Shown: piece after piece, positions 12,001 to 22,229 of the stretch | Layout of the letters: the number at the start of each line of letters is the position of its first letter | Position numbering within the stretch: the first letter of the stretch is position 1 | Source of the DNA: Anaeramoeba flamelloides | Lineage: Eukaryota; Metamonada; Anaeramoebidae | Direction: 5' to 3' | Length of the DNA stretch: 64,000 nt | Assembly: GCA_027625915.1 (NCBI GenBank) | Contig: JANTQA010000063.1 | Location: 8,203,501 to 8,267,500 of the forward strand | Notes under the pieces: generated by a model | Told to the model about the DNA's origin: nothing | What the model saw: the letters and a program-made list of their open reading frames with translations, nothing else | Database searches by the model: none | Program-made: the position numbers and the translations under genes

Positions 12001-13385
12001 TGGACGGGTTTTTGTCCACCTGCATAACAATCATCCTAACCCTGCTCGCGATCGCCTCCGTGACACCTCTCTTTTTGATACCCGCAATCTTATTGGGGAT
12101 AGTGTATTACAAGGTTTTGCAATATTACCGCTCGACAAATAGGGATATCAAAAGATTGGAAAACGTGTCGAGATCGCCCATTATTAATAACTTTTCGGCA
12201 GTGCTGAACGGGCTGCCAGTGATCCGCTCATACAAAATCCAAGGCGTGTTTAAAAAAAAAAGTAGAGAATTGGTCAATAAGAATAGTGCTGCGATTTACT
12301 GTGAATGGGGCTGCAATCGTTGGCTAGGCGTAAGGGTCGAGCTGATCGGGACCTTTTTAGTGTTCTTTGCGGCACTTTTTATTTGGATTGCCGCGGATTC
12401 CTTGGGCGTCGCATTTGCTGGCTTGGCGTTGTCCTATAGTATGCAAGTTTCCGCCCTGTTCAATTGGGTCGTCAGAAACTTTGCCGAGCTCGAAAAGGCA
12501 ATGAATTCAATTGAACGATTAAGGCAATATTCACGGGTCAAAACAGAAAAGCCCTACGAAATACCCGAAACAGCACCAGGAAAGGAGTGGCCCGAAAATG
12601 GGTTCATTGAATTTAAAAACATTTCAATGCGATACAGAGAAGGCCTGGATCCTGTACTGAAAAAGGTCTCGGCCAAAATCAAATCAAACGAGAAAATAGG
12701 CATAGTTGGCAGAACAGGATCGGGTAAATCGAGTTTGGTGCTGTGTATATTTAGGATTGTCGAATTATTTGAAGGCAAGATCTTAATCGATGGGGTAGAT
12801 ATCTCGACAATCGGATTACACGAGCTAAGAGGAAAATTGTCAATTATACCCCAGGACCCTGTGCTATTTACCGGCTCCATAAGAGATAACCTCGATCCCT
12901 TTGGCGAATTGAAAAGATCAGACAAAGAACTATGGACAATTCTTGAGCAAGTTTATTTAAAGGAAAAAATACAATCCCTCGAGAATAAATTGGACCAAGA
13001 AATAAGCCAAGAAAGCTCGAATTTCTCAGTCGGGGAAAAGCAATTGTTTTGCCTTGCAAGAGCTCTCGCCCGAAAGTCCAAAATCTTGATTCTAGACGAA
13101 GCCACAGCTAGCGTGGACACAGAAACAGATACTCTCATACAGAAAACTATTAGAAAGCAATTTAAAGACTGCACAATGATCACAATCGCTCATAGGCTCA
13201 ATACAATAATGGACTCTGATCGAATTATTGGCTTAGAAAAGGGCGAACTCGTGGAATTCGATACACCAAAAAGATTGTTACAAAATCAAGAGGGTTTACT
13301 AACAGCAATGGTTTTAAAAACCGGTAAAGAAAATGCTAAAAAATTAAAAGATATCGCATACGGGAAAAAAAAAAAATATTTATAA
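9063..13385 (+). CDS. ABC subfamily C (MRP-type) full transporter, 1440 aa
   Basis: A single uninterrupted frame encodes a TMD1-NBD1-TMD2-NBD2 exporter of the MRP/ABCC class, which pumps organic anions or conjugates across a membrane using ATP. The N-terminus has the family's AN-SRL-F-W-TPL...G-DL pattern and lacks an extra TMD0. NBD1 has Walker A GPVGSGKS near residue 540, signature LSGGQKA near 628 and Walker B ILLLDDP near 648. The Asp in place of the usual Glu is normal for ABCC NBD1. NBD2 has GRTGSGKS near 1215, a variant signature FSVGEKQ near 1320 and ILILDEA near 1340. A lysine-rich insertion of about 75 residues (about 186-260) splits TMD1 just before the conserved LIVNLMSND loop. 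A second acidic linker follows NBD1. The coding DNA is clearly richer in G+C than its surroundings. Substrate and membrane location cannot be read from sequence. Confidence 0.97.
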   Translation: MSSKKLSFSERPNPEAKANPFSRLFYGWVTPLVTLGNRKFLDQEDLFSLNDIDRCDFLSKRYSREIKNARKEGVEEVHTWAAKKMFLKYYLTAFWPKLLATIALLGSPFILQYYLEDLETHKGSNNRTLWYVFGFLITGFFSSLGEQHHVGITIDTGLRLRATLIDQIFKKSLKINLKASPPKIDVSMPGQKKKPDGKQKKKGKEKEKKKDKEKDKVSDKSKESPSPQDPNKDKKNGFDKKIDGNVDKIKKVDTKANPQTLGLIVNLMSNDTFTLMIGIIFLHQFWSGLVILVVSIVMYIKLLGWSGFFGIVTMILLFPINGLIMQKLTKFYSNVMLQVDSRVKLINEMINAIKLVKLYAWEKLFNKKISDVRETELKQIKNQAVTRVFMILVWTCQPLIVATITFLIYVGWGNDLKASIVFTAIAFLNIMGLPLIFVPYAIAAYVQGLVSWKRIKQFLNSKELGESERQLQNNRLEKGKEDDFKDEDIIIKIRGASFNWEGVREEQEETDMYEILESETLDGITLDILPQMLTMVVGPVGSGKSALLSAILGEIPKTGGSINVKGSMAYSPQEPWIQNATVKDNILLYNEMNNNRYDKVIKCCALEPDLNILPAGDLTEIGEKGVNLSGGQKARISLARTVYTDNNILLLDDPLSAVDSHVGKHIFDNCIKGELLKTKTVILVTHQLQYLPQADDIIVINQGKIIERGTYQELMIRGFDFNSIVENNGKGKGKQGAGKMQLDYTNLSKKTVGDQKQKLVDDSSSDSDTLLDLNLQKTDRGEEFELEENKEPVNAWINLNDDLDLIEKEIYTVMNEEDIRIKKQQQMDLKDNAGAVLIDEEARKRGAVKWKYYKFYIIAAGGIFIGFLVFFGSFLSIFSSLFNQYWLAIWIDEDTLPNKSTAWFLTIYILIGAFRIAIETVKGIIMAFGSVKASRNIHNSVLNRIMKAPMSFFDTTPAGRILNRFNKDQFDCDIMIFPHMDGFLSTCITIILTLLAIASVTPLFLIPAILLGIVYYKVLQYYRSTNRDIKRLENVSRSPIINNFSAVLNGLPVIRSYKIQGVFKKKSRELVNKNSAAIYCEWGCNRWLGVRVELIGTFLVFFAALFIWIAADSLGVAFAGLALSYSMQVSALFNWVVRNFAELEKAMNSIERLRQYSRVKTEKPYEIPETAPGKEWPENGFIEFKNISMRYREGLDPVLKKVSAKIKSNEKIGIVGRTGSGKSSLVLCIFRIVELFEGKILIDGVDISTIGLHELRGKLSIIPQDPVLFTGSIRDNLDPFGELKRSDKELWTILEQVYLKEKIQSLENKLDQEISQESSNFSVGEKQLFCLARALARKSKILILDEATASVDTETDTLIQKTIRKQFKDCTMITIAHRLNTIMDSDRIIGLEKGELVEFDTPKRLLQNQEGLLTAMVLKTGKENAKKLKDIAYGKKKKYL

Positions 13386-13470
13386 TTAATGTTTATTTTG
13401 ATTTTTTATCACAAATAATAAATTTTTTTTTTTTTTTTTATTTTTTTTTTTTTTTTTGAAACAACGCAAG
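13386..13470 (+). promoter_or_regulatory. T-rich 3' flank of the ABC transporter
   Basis: Just past the stop codon are AAATAATAAATTTT and runs of T up to 18 long, which may serve 3' end formation. No defined poly(A) signal can be proved. Confidence 0.25.
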
Positions 13471-13685
13471 TGGGTTAAAATAATTTTCTGGCAACAAGAT
13501 CTTCAAAGCTCACTTACTGGGGGAGAATTTAATTTATATGTACAGTGTGGCCTTTTAAAATCCACATTATATAAAAAAAGCAAGTTTCCTAGGAAAAGTG
13601 TATTAGGAATCCTACTTGCCATAAAATGTCATATTTCGGATTTGTACCTCCCATGAATGAATAATATATTTATTTAAATTTTTTA

Positions 13686-14273
13686 TAAACTATTTTTCAA
13701 AAATATTAACTCTCTTTATAGTGTTATTGGGAGAGTAATTGCAGAGTTTTATCTCGAATATTCTAATCAAAATAAATTTACATTTTTTAATCAAAATCAT
13801 TTTTTTGAATTTTGCAAATTTCTATTTTGCTTTTTCAAATTTTTTTTCAAATATTTTTTTTTTTTATTTTATTTTTCTTTTTGTTTTCCGTTTTTTTTAT
13901 GAAGTACCAAGTTGAAGGAAAAAAAAAAAGATCATCGAAAAGACCAATAAAAAATTAAGAAAATTCTGACCTTGTAATTTCTTTCAAAATCGATATATTT
14001 ATCAACAAAAAATCTTTATGTTCTACTTTTGTTCAATGAAAGTTCAGTAATAAAAAATCTGTAATACTCATTTTAAAAACTGTTACTCACTTTTTTTAAG
14101 TTTTCAGTTTTGATTTGATTTTGATTTTTAATATATCAGGCTTTTATAGATTTATAATGATTTAAAAGTGAATTTTTATTCAGATTTATTTATTTTTTGT
14201 TCTTGAATACAAAATAATTTTTTTTTATCAATTTTATATTTCATATGAGGCACATTTTTTAAAATAGAATTTA
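13686..14273 (-). mobile_element. TAAAC-type MITE, TGACTCAC subfamily
   Basis: On + it starts ATAAACTATTTTTCAAAAAT and continues AACTCTCTTTATAGTGTTA. This matches the complement of the right end of the element at 42851-43454. The interior word AAAGTTCAGTAATAAAAAAT is also the complement of sequence in that copy, and the far end ATGAGGCACATTTTTTAAAA corresponds to its TGACTCACC terminus. It is non-coding and located between the ABC gene and LINE copy 2. Confidence 0.6.
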
Positions 14274-14296
14274 TATATAGAATAAAGTATTTTTTT

Positions 14297-15560
14297 AATT
14301 AGAAAAACAATAAAAAAATTTCTATTAAATAAAATTATTCAAAATTTTTTATTAAAATATTATCAAGGAAAAGGACTTGGTATATTCCAAGGGGATCATT
14401 GTCGCCGATTTTATTTGCTATAATTTCTCATTTTCTTTTATTGAAAATCATACCTTTAACAAATCATTGCCAAATGTAAATAGAATAAGGTATAATTTTA
14501 ATTAATAAAAAACGAAATGAAAATCCAAGTAAATCAAAAATTAAATTCAATATATGAAATTATTATTCAATTTGGGTTAAAAACTAATAAAGATAAAATA
14601 GTTGTATCAAAATATTTAATAAAAATTAAATATTTAGGTATTTATTTAGATAAAATTTCGCATATATTCTATAATTTAAAAAAATCAAAAGAGACGTTTA
14701 ATAGCTGTAAACAATTATTTAACAAGAATTCTCTTAACAAAAACTTAAAAATAAGATTATTTAAATCTTTTATATTAAGTCAATTGACATATGGATTAGA
14801 AATTTTTAATTATGAAATAAAAACTTTAAATTACTTTAAATTCTTGGATTAATTCATTTATTACCGAAATATGTAAAATAAACAGAAACACACCAATTCT
14901 AATTTATAAAACAGAATTTAAAATTGAAAATCTGGTAATTTCGTTTAATAAAAAAAAATTCAAATTCAAAAAAAAATTAAAAAATTTATCTCTCCCTTAT
15001 TTAGAAAAATTAATAAAATTTAATCAAAGAATAAACAATAAAATCAATTGGAATTCAAAAGATTTAATCGAATTGAAAGAAGAAATTTGCAAATATACAT
15101 ATAATGAATTATTGAATTTTAAGAGCTGGAAAGTGCAGAAATATTTCAAAATAATAAAATATCAAAACTCTTTATTTAAAACCCAAAGATATTTAAGTTA
15201 TCCATAAAGTTCAATAATTCTAAAATTCAGAACATTTACCAACTGCTTAAACAGATACTATTATGTAATAAATAAAAATTCAACGAAATATTGTCCTTTA
15301 TGTTTAAAGTATGAACATAAGGAAATAATAGAAGATATTAATCATTTTTTATGGGTATGTCCTTCTTATGAAAAAAATAGATTAATTTTTCTTAATAAAT
15401 TAAAAGAAATAAATCTTAATGAATTGATTTTAAACTGTTATAGTTTGAAATTATTTTCATTAATTTATAATCGTGAAATCTATGATTTTACGCTTAAATT
15501 TCTGAAAGGGAATTTAAGTCTAAGGGCAACTAGAGTGTAATTTACACTTGTTCAACAATA
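14297..15560 (+). mobile_element. LINE-type retrotransposon, copy 2, 5'-truncated
   Basis: Begins at the point equivalent to 4512 in copy 1 and stays alignable to the 3' end. The motif B region (SPILFAI-like) is at about 14400. An open stretch at 14517-14852 includes the YLGIYLD block. The Cys/His knuckle CPLC...H...C is at about 15294-15362, and the terminal frame runs to ATRV and TAA at about 15540. It is followed by the same short 3' sequence as copy 1 (TTACACTTGTTCAACAATAA) and an A-rich tail. Frame breaks show it is inactive. It lacks the hairpin that interrupts copy 1. Confidence 0.85.
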
Positions 15561-16151
15561 AAAAAAAATAAAGTATTTTTTTTTCTGATCTTGTCTTTTT
15601 TAATTTTCTTATTAGTTATTTTGTTTTTTGTTTAAATAATTCACTTTTTTATCCGAATGAAATCAAGAGAAAAATTATTAATTTATGTAAATAATAATGT
15701 ATTCTAAAAAACATAGTTTAAATTTCTAGTTTTTTTTTTCTTAAATGAACAGTTGAGTATTCAATCATAATTATTAAACCTTGAAATTAAAATACTTAAT
15801 TAATAATAAGAAAAAAAAAACAAATTTATGCTATTCTGTAAAATTTTAAGGTAAAAAGAAAATATAATAATGTGAAATAATATGTTTAAGAAATAATTAA
15901 ATAATTTAGAAAATAATTATATATCATATTTACTTTAAAAATTGAAACAAAAAAAACAAAAATAGAAATTAAGAGTTAAAACCCGAGAATTAAAGAGAAA
16001 AAAAAAAAAAAAGAAAGGAAAATTGAGTATAAAATTTAAAATTGAAAAAAATTAAAATTGAAAAAAATTAAAATTCTTCGCTATTTAAAATGCAAAAAAC
16101 TTGTAAAATGATAAAATGTTGTATTCAACTGATTATTTAATCTGTTGAAGA
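15561..16151. other. AT-rich intergenic stretch
   Basis: A/T runs only; no gene or clear repeat. It lies downstream of the membrane-protein gene on the minus strand. Confidence 0.4.
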
Positions 16152-16835
16152 TTACTCAAAGGTATCACTTACAAGAAAATCTTCTTCAAAATCTTGATCT
16201 GTTGTAAATGTTTTATTATCCTGCTATAATTTTAAAATTTTTACAAAATCGAAGAAAGAATAAATATCATTATAATGGTAGATTAGAAGAAATAAAAAAA
16301 AAAAATGAAAAAGAAATAAGAAATCAAAAAACAAATAAAAAAAGTGAAAAAAAATATACTTGGCTAAGGGCTGTATTATAATGTTTTATTATATATCTTA
16401 ATGTGAGTATAACACATAAAGTACATGGATTTTGGAAAATATAAATAATTGAGCCACCTGGGCCAAAATCGCCACCTAAAATCCATTTTTTTTTACATTT
16501 TATATAAAAAAGTGCAATTTGGCCTGCTGGAAGAGCATAGCCTGCTAAAGCGGTTGCACCAAACCAGATCGAAAAGAGATCATCGATGTCATGTTGATAC
16601 CAATTCCCCGTAAGGTTATGAGTTGTTGAATATAACCCATACCATAAAGCACCTTCTGAAATGATATTAAATAGGACAAGCGAATACACACCAATATCAC
16701 TACTTCCGTTATTTAAAGCATGTACACCAGCGTATACAGACCCTAAGATAATATATACCACAACTGGTGATTTTCGATCTTCTTGACCATAAATTGACCT
16801 AGTGAATCCTCTCCAATGTGATTCTATTTGATTTT
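16152..16835 (-). CDS. Multi-pass membrane protein, 3' portion with one intron
   Basis: Two exons on the minus strand are supported. The larger (16360 to about 16835) encodes about four hydrophobic segments. It starts with SHWRGFTRSIYGQEDRKSP, then a helix beginning VVVYIILGSVYAG, and later has motifs GNWYQHDIDDLF and GDFGPGGSIIYIF. A donor GTATAT follows at 16359 and an acceptor ATTATAG at 16224. The join is in phase and adds a 23-residue acidic tail ending DFLVSDTFE and TAA (16152). No in-frame ATG precedes the first exon, so 5' exons are missing, diverged or lost. I do not recognise the family. The GPGGSIIYIF segment resembles GSGGVVYFFF in the protein at 22230-22921, so the two may be paralogues. 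Confidence 0.6.
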
Positions 16836-17099
16836 GGATTTATTAATTATTGTTTAGTAAAATATTCAGAGAAATAATATAAAAATTTATCGGTTTAATT
16901 GCAAAAAAAATTATTTCCAATTATTCTAATCAAAAAATTATTTTTTATTTTATCAATTTTTCTTTTTTCAATTGTATTTTCTTTGTTTTTATTTTTATAG
17001 TTTGTAATAATTTTATTCAACATATTTTGAAAGATAGTAATAGGTACCCATTCTATCAGTATTAAAATTTATCTTAATTAGATATTATTAATTTACTAA
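16836..17099. other. AT-rich spacer
   Basis: Nothing identifiable. Any 5' exon of the membrane protein should lie here or beyond the adjacent MITE, but none is visible. Confidence 0.35.
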
Positions 17100-17641
17100 T
17101 AAACCCCAATTAAAAATTTTTAACAAGCTAAAAATAAATTTAAAAAAAAAAAATCTTATTTAATCAATTCAAGAAGAAACATCAAATTAGAATCATTCAT
17201 CAATTGAAATGTTAACAATTGTTTATAAATTACAATACCCACCAAAACAATAAATAAATAATTATCAATACTAATAAATCATAGGTGTGTTAAAAATTTT
17301 GGAGAGAGCAAAACAAAAAAATGTATTCGGTATTTTTGTTTAAATTCTATTAGGAATATTGATCGATCAAATGATTAAATATTATCAACTAATTTTATTT
17401 GAGTTCTTGGATTTTGAACAACTCAACTTTAACTTAATATCAATCAATGAAAACAATTTTGGATCCAACGAAAAAAGTTATGTAATTCAAAAAATGAAAT
17501 GAAAACAAAAAACTAAAAGATGAAAAAATGATTTTCATATGTTGGATAAAAAACAAAATTTAGTTCCAATTTGAATGGAATTGTATTATTGTGATTATTT
17601 GAAACGTTTTAACCCTGTTAAAAATTTTGAATTTGAGTTTC
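17100..17641 (+). mobile_element. TAAAC-type MITE, TTTTTAACA subfamily
   Basis: The left end is TAAACCCCAATTAAAAATTT then TTAACA. The right end read inward is GAAACTCAAATTCAAAATTT then TTAACAGG. The two ends are therefore imperfect inverted repeats that resemble the TAAACCCC / TAAACTA pair of the other subfamilies. The interior aligns with 2149-2697. Non-coding. Confidence 0.65.
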
Positions 17642-17689
17642 GAAACATCCCCAAAGATAATATTATTTGAAAAATAAATAACACAATGT

Positions 17690-18540
17690 ACCTCTTTTTT
17701 TTAGATATACCTTATATAATCTAGACATTTTTAATCAAACTCAATCAGATATCAAAAAAATAGAGACTTTTATTAACAAAAAAAGTTATAAAATAATCAA
17801 AGTAGAAATAGGCACACCCACAGAAATATCCAATAGAGATTAAAAATCCACATAATACATGATCCCAAAAAGTCAAGCTAATTTCATCAAGAAATTAAGA
17901 CACTCGAATCTTGATCACCTTGGAGAGAACCTAAAAATGGATGAAGCTCACGAATAATGGTTGTGAAAATATGAAGAAAAAAGGTTAAAAGAGGACTCTA
18001 TGGAGCTCACACCAAACCGATAAAAGACAAAATAGAAGAAAACTGTAAATAGAAAAATACCTCAAAAAAGAATAATTTCCCTACAACTTTAGTGAAAGAG
18101 CAGCCACACATAAACAGGAAATCATCAATATTTTTCAAACTGAAATAAATTCTCAAATGAACCCTAAAAGATACACACCGATGGGAAAAGGGAGTAAATT
18201 CTAAAATATGTAAATGTTGTCCAAAAAATTAATGATGTTAAGCTACTTTATATGGGGATGTAAAAGATATGAAAAAATTAGAAAACAATGGGCAAAAAGG
18301 TCTCAAAAGAATCAAATATTTTGATTTAAAGATTTCCTTCAATAAAGAAAAAAACAGATGAATTTCTAAAGAAAATGAATATAAAAGAAATGAATGACGT
18401 TACTAAAATATTTTGTGACCAATATGCTTTTAGCATTCTATCAGGAAAAAAAATCCCAAATCCTCAAGATCCTATACGATAAACACACACTTAAATCCAT
18501 CACATTCCAAATACCAATGGTTTCAAAGTTTTTTCTTATC
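17690..18540 (+). pseudogene. Decayed coding-like stretch, unidentified
   Basis: Base composition and codon texture resemble coding DNA (for example MIPKSQANFIKKLRHSN and YEEKRLKEDSMELT on +), and the stretch has fewer homopolymers than its neighbours. Stops of all three kinds interrupt it, many at positions where CAA or CAG would be natural, so it reads as a relic. No family motif could be recognised. It could come from a host gene or from an element. Confidence 0.3.
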
Positions 18541-18804
18541 TATTTTTTCACTTTTTTATTTTTTTCTCTTTATTTTTCATTGCAGTTTTTTTTTTTTCTA
18601 GAAAATTCTTTTATATTTTAAGAAAACTAAAATAAGTTTAAAATTCTTCTTATAAATTTGTTTATTCACACTTTGAATTAGAATTTAGGAATGTGGCCAC
18701 TTTAAAATTCCCTCTTTAAGCAGAGAAAGTGTTCAAAAACACTTAATCCTCAAAGATAAATCCAATAAAAATGTAAAAAATGTCGTCATTTTAAAGAAGA
18801 AAGT

Positions 18805-19098
18805 TACCGTCCTGTGCCATTTTAAGGCACAGGAAAAATCATCATATAAGGCACAAATTTTTGATTTAAGGCACTTTCCCAATTTCAAGATATAATTTCA
18901 CTGAATAATTACTGAGTTAGTTTGAGTGTTTTCTTCAATATATATATTTATATATATAATATTACATTCTGAGTAATCTTGGAAATTTATACAGAATAAT
19001 TGTGCCTTATTTTGACCACTTTGATTTTGTACCTTAATGGGGTTTTTTGTGCCTTATTTCTTGATTTTTCTTGTGCCTTAAAAAGGAACAGGACTGTA
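18805..19098. mobile_element. Palindromic MITE, TACAGT / AAGGCAC family
   Basis: The left end TACCGTCCTGTGCCATTTTA continues AGGCACAGG. The right end CTTAAAAAGGAACAGGACTG continues TATA. Inside are repeated AAGGCAC and GTGCCTTA words in opposite orientation on the two sides. About 294 bp and non-coding. The TA-CAGT-like ends suggest a Tc1/mariner derivative. Confidence 0.65.
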
Positions 19099-19703
19099 TA
19101 AAAAAGTTGAAAAAAGTGTTTCTTAAGGATTATATAGAATAAAGCCACCAAGGGTAGTGTATGAATCAAAAAATAGTTGAATTATGACCTTTATCTCTTG
19201 AGATCCAGAAGAAGTATTAAATCTCACTATTTTAGGTATTTGAATTTTTCATTATCAAGATTCGTAATTGTAAGTTGGTGGTGTTTTACGCAACCCAACC
19301 ATTTTGTGATAACTTGATTTTTTCTAGTTTTTATTCAAAAATATATCACGTTTACATAAGAAGAAGAAATGCTTGGTTTTTTTTTTTTTAATGTGGTTTG
19401 ATTTTTTTGGTTTGTTAGTGGATTTATATCCAATTTTTATCAAAGTATGAATAATTTCTTCATAAAACTATTTGAATTATTGTAAAATTCTTTCTCAGTT
19501 ATGTATAGGGAAGACGAGAATTGTCTTTATTATCAAGCATTTCATCATATTTCTTGATCTTCATTTCTCTAATTTGCTTTATTCACAATGCTCTTATCTT
19601 CTTATAAGCGGTACAAACGCAAAAGAAATGGAAGGAGTCTTCACATGGATGTTAACATCATGTGCAAGATTAGTTATCAGGGTGACCTTGTAGAATATAT
19701 ATA

Positions 19704-20228
19704 TAAAAACCCCATTCCATATATTTGGACACACCCAAAATCAAAAATAGGCAAAATAAAACCCAATTTATTGTATTTTTCCAAACCTAATACAAAAACA
19801 CATTTAAGTTATCCAGGATATTAATGTTTTTAAAAGTAATCTTTTTAATCCAAATAAAAGAAAAAAATATAAAACTCAAAAATAAAAATTGGTGTGTCCA
19901 AAATAATGAAACGAGCCGAACAAAAAATGTATTGGTATATTTGTTTAAATTTCATCAACAATTATTGATCGATCAAATGATAAGATACCAACAATTGTAT
20001 GTGATTTTTCCAATTTAACAAACTCAACACTAACCTTCTACCAACCATTGAAAAAAATTTCCAGATCTAACAAAACAGATTACGTAACTGGTAATAAGAA
20101 ATTGAAAACAAAATAAAAAAGACAAAAAATGAAAATAGTTTATAAAATCAGAATTCTTTCTAAATTGAATGTAAAGTGTGCTATTGATATTCTTTCAACT
20201 GTTTGAACTGTGTCCAAATTTTTGGAAT

Positions 20229-20237
<9 letters not shown>
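19704..20237 (+). mobile_element. TAAAC-type MITE, GGACACA subfamily
   Basis: The left end is AACCCCATTCCATATATTTG then GACACACCC. The right end read inward is TAAACTATATTCCAAAAATT then TGGACACAG. The interior matches the copies at 35669-36195 (inverted) and 60160-60694, for example AAAATCAAAAATAGGCAAAA, TTGATCGATCAAATGATAAG and CTCAACACTAACCTTCTA. It is flanked by TA repeats. No protein is encoded. Confidence 0.8.
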
Positions 20238-20261
<24 letters not shown>

Positions 20262-20262
20262 T
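20229..20262. repeat. (TA)n microsatellite
   Basis: A run of about 16 TA units at the edge of the MITE, a favourable target for TA-specific insertion. Confidence 0.8.
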
Positions 20263-20751
20263 ACTCTTCAGTTCTATCATATTGCTACTAAAGTGGAACA
20301 GTGCCAGGGAATTGTTCCAATTCAGGTATCTTTGTGTTTTGAACTTTTATTTCAAGGTTTTTTACAATTTGACAATATTATCTTTTACATTCTTTTTAGT
20401 ACATATTCTTATTTCATTTAATATTTCATTTCTAATTTGATAATATACTGATTTCGATTCAATATTTGCCTATTACAAGAAACTGTTTCTGTACTCTTGA
20501 AATAATAATGTTCTTGTAGGATAGCTAAATTGAGTATTTCTATTTTTTCTTTCAGTTTGACTCTTCTTTAAGTTAATTTCGGCCTTTTTGGTGTTGTTTT
20601 GGAATCCAATTATTTCGAGTGGGCATTTTAGGTCAGTATATCAATAATTTCTCTTATTTTTTTATTGATCCACTGGTTGAGGAGATTCATTTGATGTTTT
20701 GAATATTTATATATCTCTAATCCATAATAAATCTGTGAAAGGATTAGTGGT
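20263..20751. other. Intergenic stretch
   Basis: Moderately AT-rich, without a supported gene. A 76-codon hydrophobic open frame across 20210-20440 includes the TA repeat and is not credible. Confidence 0.35.
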
Positions 20752-21509
20752 TTAAGGGATTAGCATCTACCAAGGAGAAGCCTAGGAACAAAGTATGTTG
20801 TTATTGGTCCCAACCGCATTAGTACTACATGGTTCAAATGTCTCTAAAAAATTAATTAGTCAAGCAGTAATATTTGTTGATCTTATCAATGAAAACTCTT
20901 CTATGAATTAGTAAAAAACTCAACAATTTCAGAATAAAATCTGCATTTTGCATTAAATTTAAATGTTGAATTATCAATATTCAGAATACAAGGTCACAAA
21001 ATATCTTTCTTAAATTTGTGGCTAAATGTAGATTAGTTACTAAAAAATTCGTTTTTTTTAAAAAAATAAATAATTAACAAATATAATTTTTTTGACCAAT
21101 TATTTCTCAAATCATGTAAATATATTGATGCTATAATTAGACTTATCAAAAGCAAACAAAACTAATCAGTCTTTTGGACTTTTATGTTGATGATTATTGA
21201 GCTAATCTTTGAAATTAAAAAAATATAAAAATAGTTACTTTTGGAAGTTCTAAATCTAAATTATTAAATACCAGGATACTGTATTCACGGTTTCTATTTT
21301 TAGATTTGGAAAAGGAATTAAAAAAAATTTTTTACAAAATGAAACTTTTTAATAGTGATCATTATTAAAAAAGGGTAATAATTTATTGGGCAATAAGATT
21401 TATAATAGATTTTTTAGAGCTATTTGAGACATGGCACACTAATACCATTTACACCCAATTACAGCATACTTTGATTATAGAGAAATCTGTGGTGACGCTA
21501 ATCACTTAA
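20752..21509 (+). mobile_element. TTAA-flanked MITE, intact outline
   Basis: The element is bounded by TTAA on both sides (20752-20755 and 21506-21509). Its ends are inverted: TTAAGGGATTAGCATCTACC on the left and TTAAGTGATTAGCGTCACC read inward from the right. The interior (about 750 bp) matches 35008-36299 across its length. The site that is occupied by another MITE in that copy is empty here, at 21406-21407. It has no coding capacity. A TTAA target is a piggyBac-type habit, but the terminal bases are GGG and not the usual CCC, so superfamily assignment is tentative. Confidence 0.75.
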
Positions 21510-22229
21510 AGAGAATTATTCTTAATCCAATCGAAAAAATTGTTGTGTTTACTTTTCCCATATAAAATAAATAAAAAATCTGAAAAATAAAATTTTCGTA
21601 TTAACAAAAATTTTTAAATTTTCGGGTTATTCTGAATCTTAAGAGACAAAGCCGATAAGGAAACAATTTTTTGATTCCAACACTACCCGTAGTGGCTTTA
21701 TTTTAGATAGTCCATAAACTCCCTTCAAAGATTAAATTTATAAACCCAGTGAGATGCACTTTAACATCTGAAAATTGTGGGGTTACCCACAACATAACCA
21801 AGGTGAAGACAGTTATTTGTTCTCAAAAGAAAAATGTTGAAATCGATATGCAATCTAGATTTTTGTTGTTGTTGTCCTTTCTTGTTATTTGAAGAACAAA
21901 TAGGAAAAAAATTTCTCTTCGTTTCCTTTTTGTGAGTAACAAAGTTTTTGGAAGAAATAGATTGTAATTTGTGATCTCCATTTTAATATTTACTCCGACT
22001 CTTTTTATGCGATAGATGGTGAATATTTGGGTGAATTAAGAATCCTAAATAAAAAGTTTATTTCTCAGAATTTCAAAAAAAGATGAACATAATAAATTTT
22101 TTCCCCTTTAAATCTCAAATGCCTGTATTGCAAGTTTGGAAAACATTTAGTTTTAAAACATTCATGATATTATACTAACAAAAGGAAAAGCCACAATAAA
22201 ATGATAAAAATTAAAGAAGAAAAAAACAA
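21510..22229. other. Intergenic stretch
   Basis: No gene recognised. It contains the 3' flank of the minus-strand membrane protein gene. Confidence 0.4.

Noticed and set aside
20820-20860. tRNA-like box B (TGGTTCAAATGTCTC) in the TTAA element
   Set aside because: No matching box A or cloverleaf; the element has inverted ends and TTAA flanks, so it is not a SINE or tRNA.
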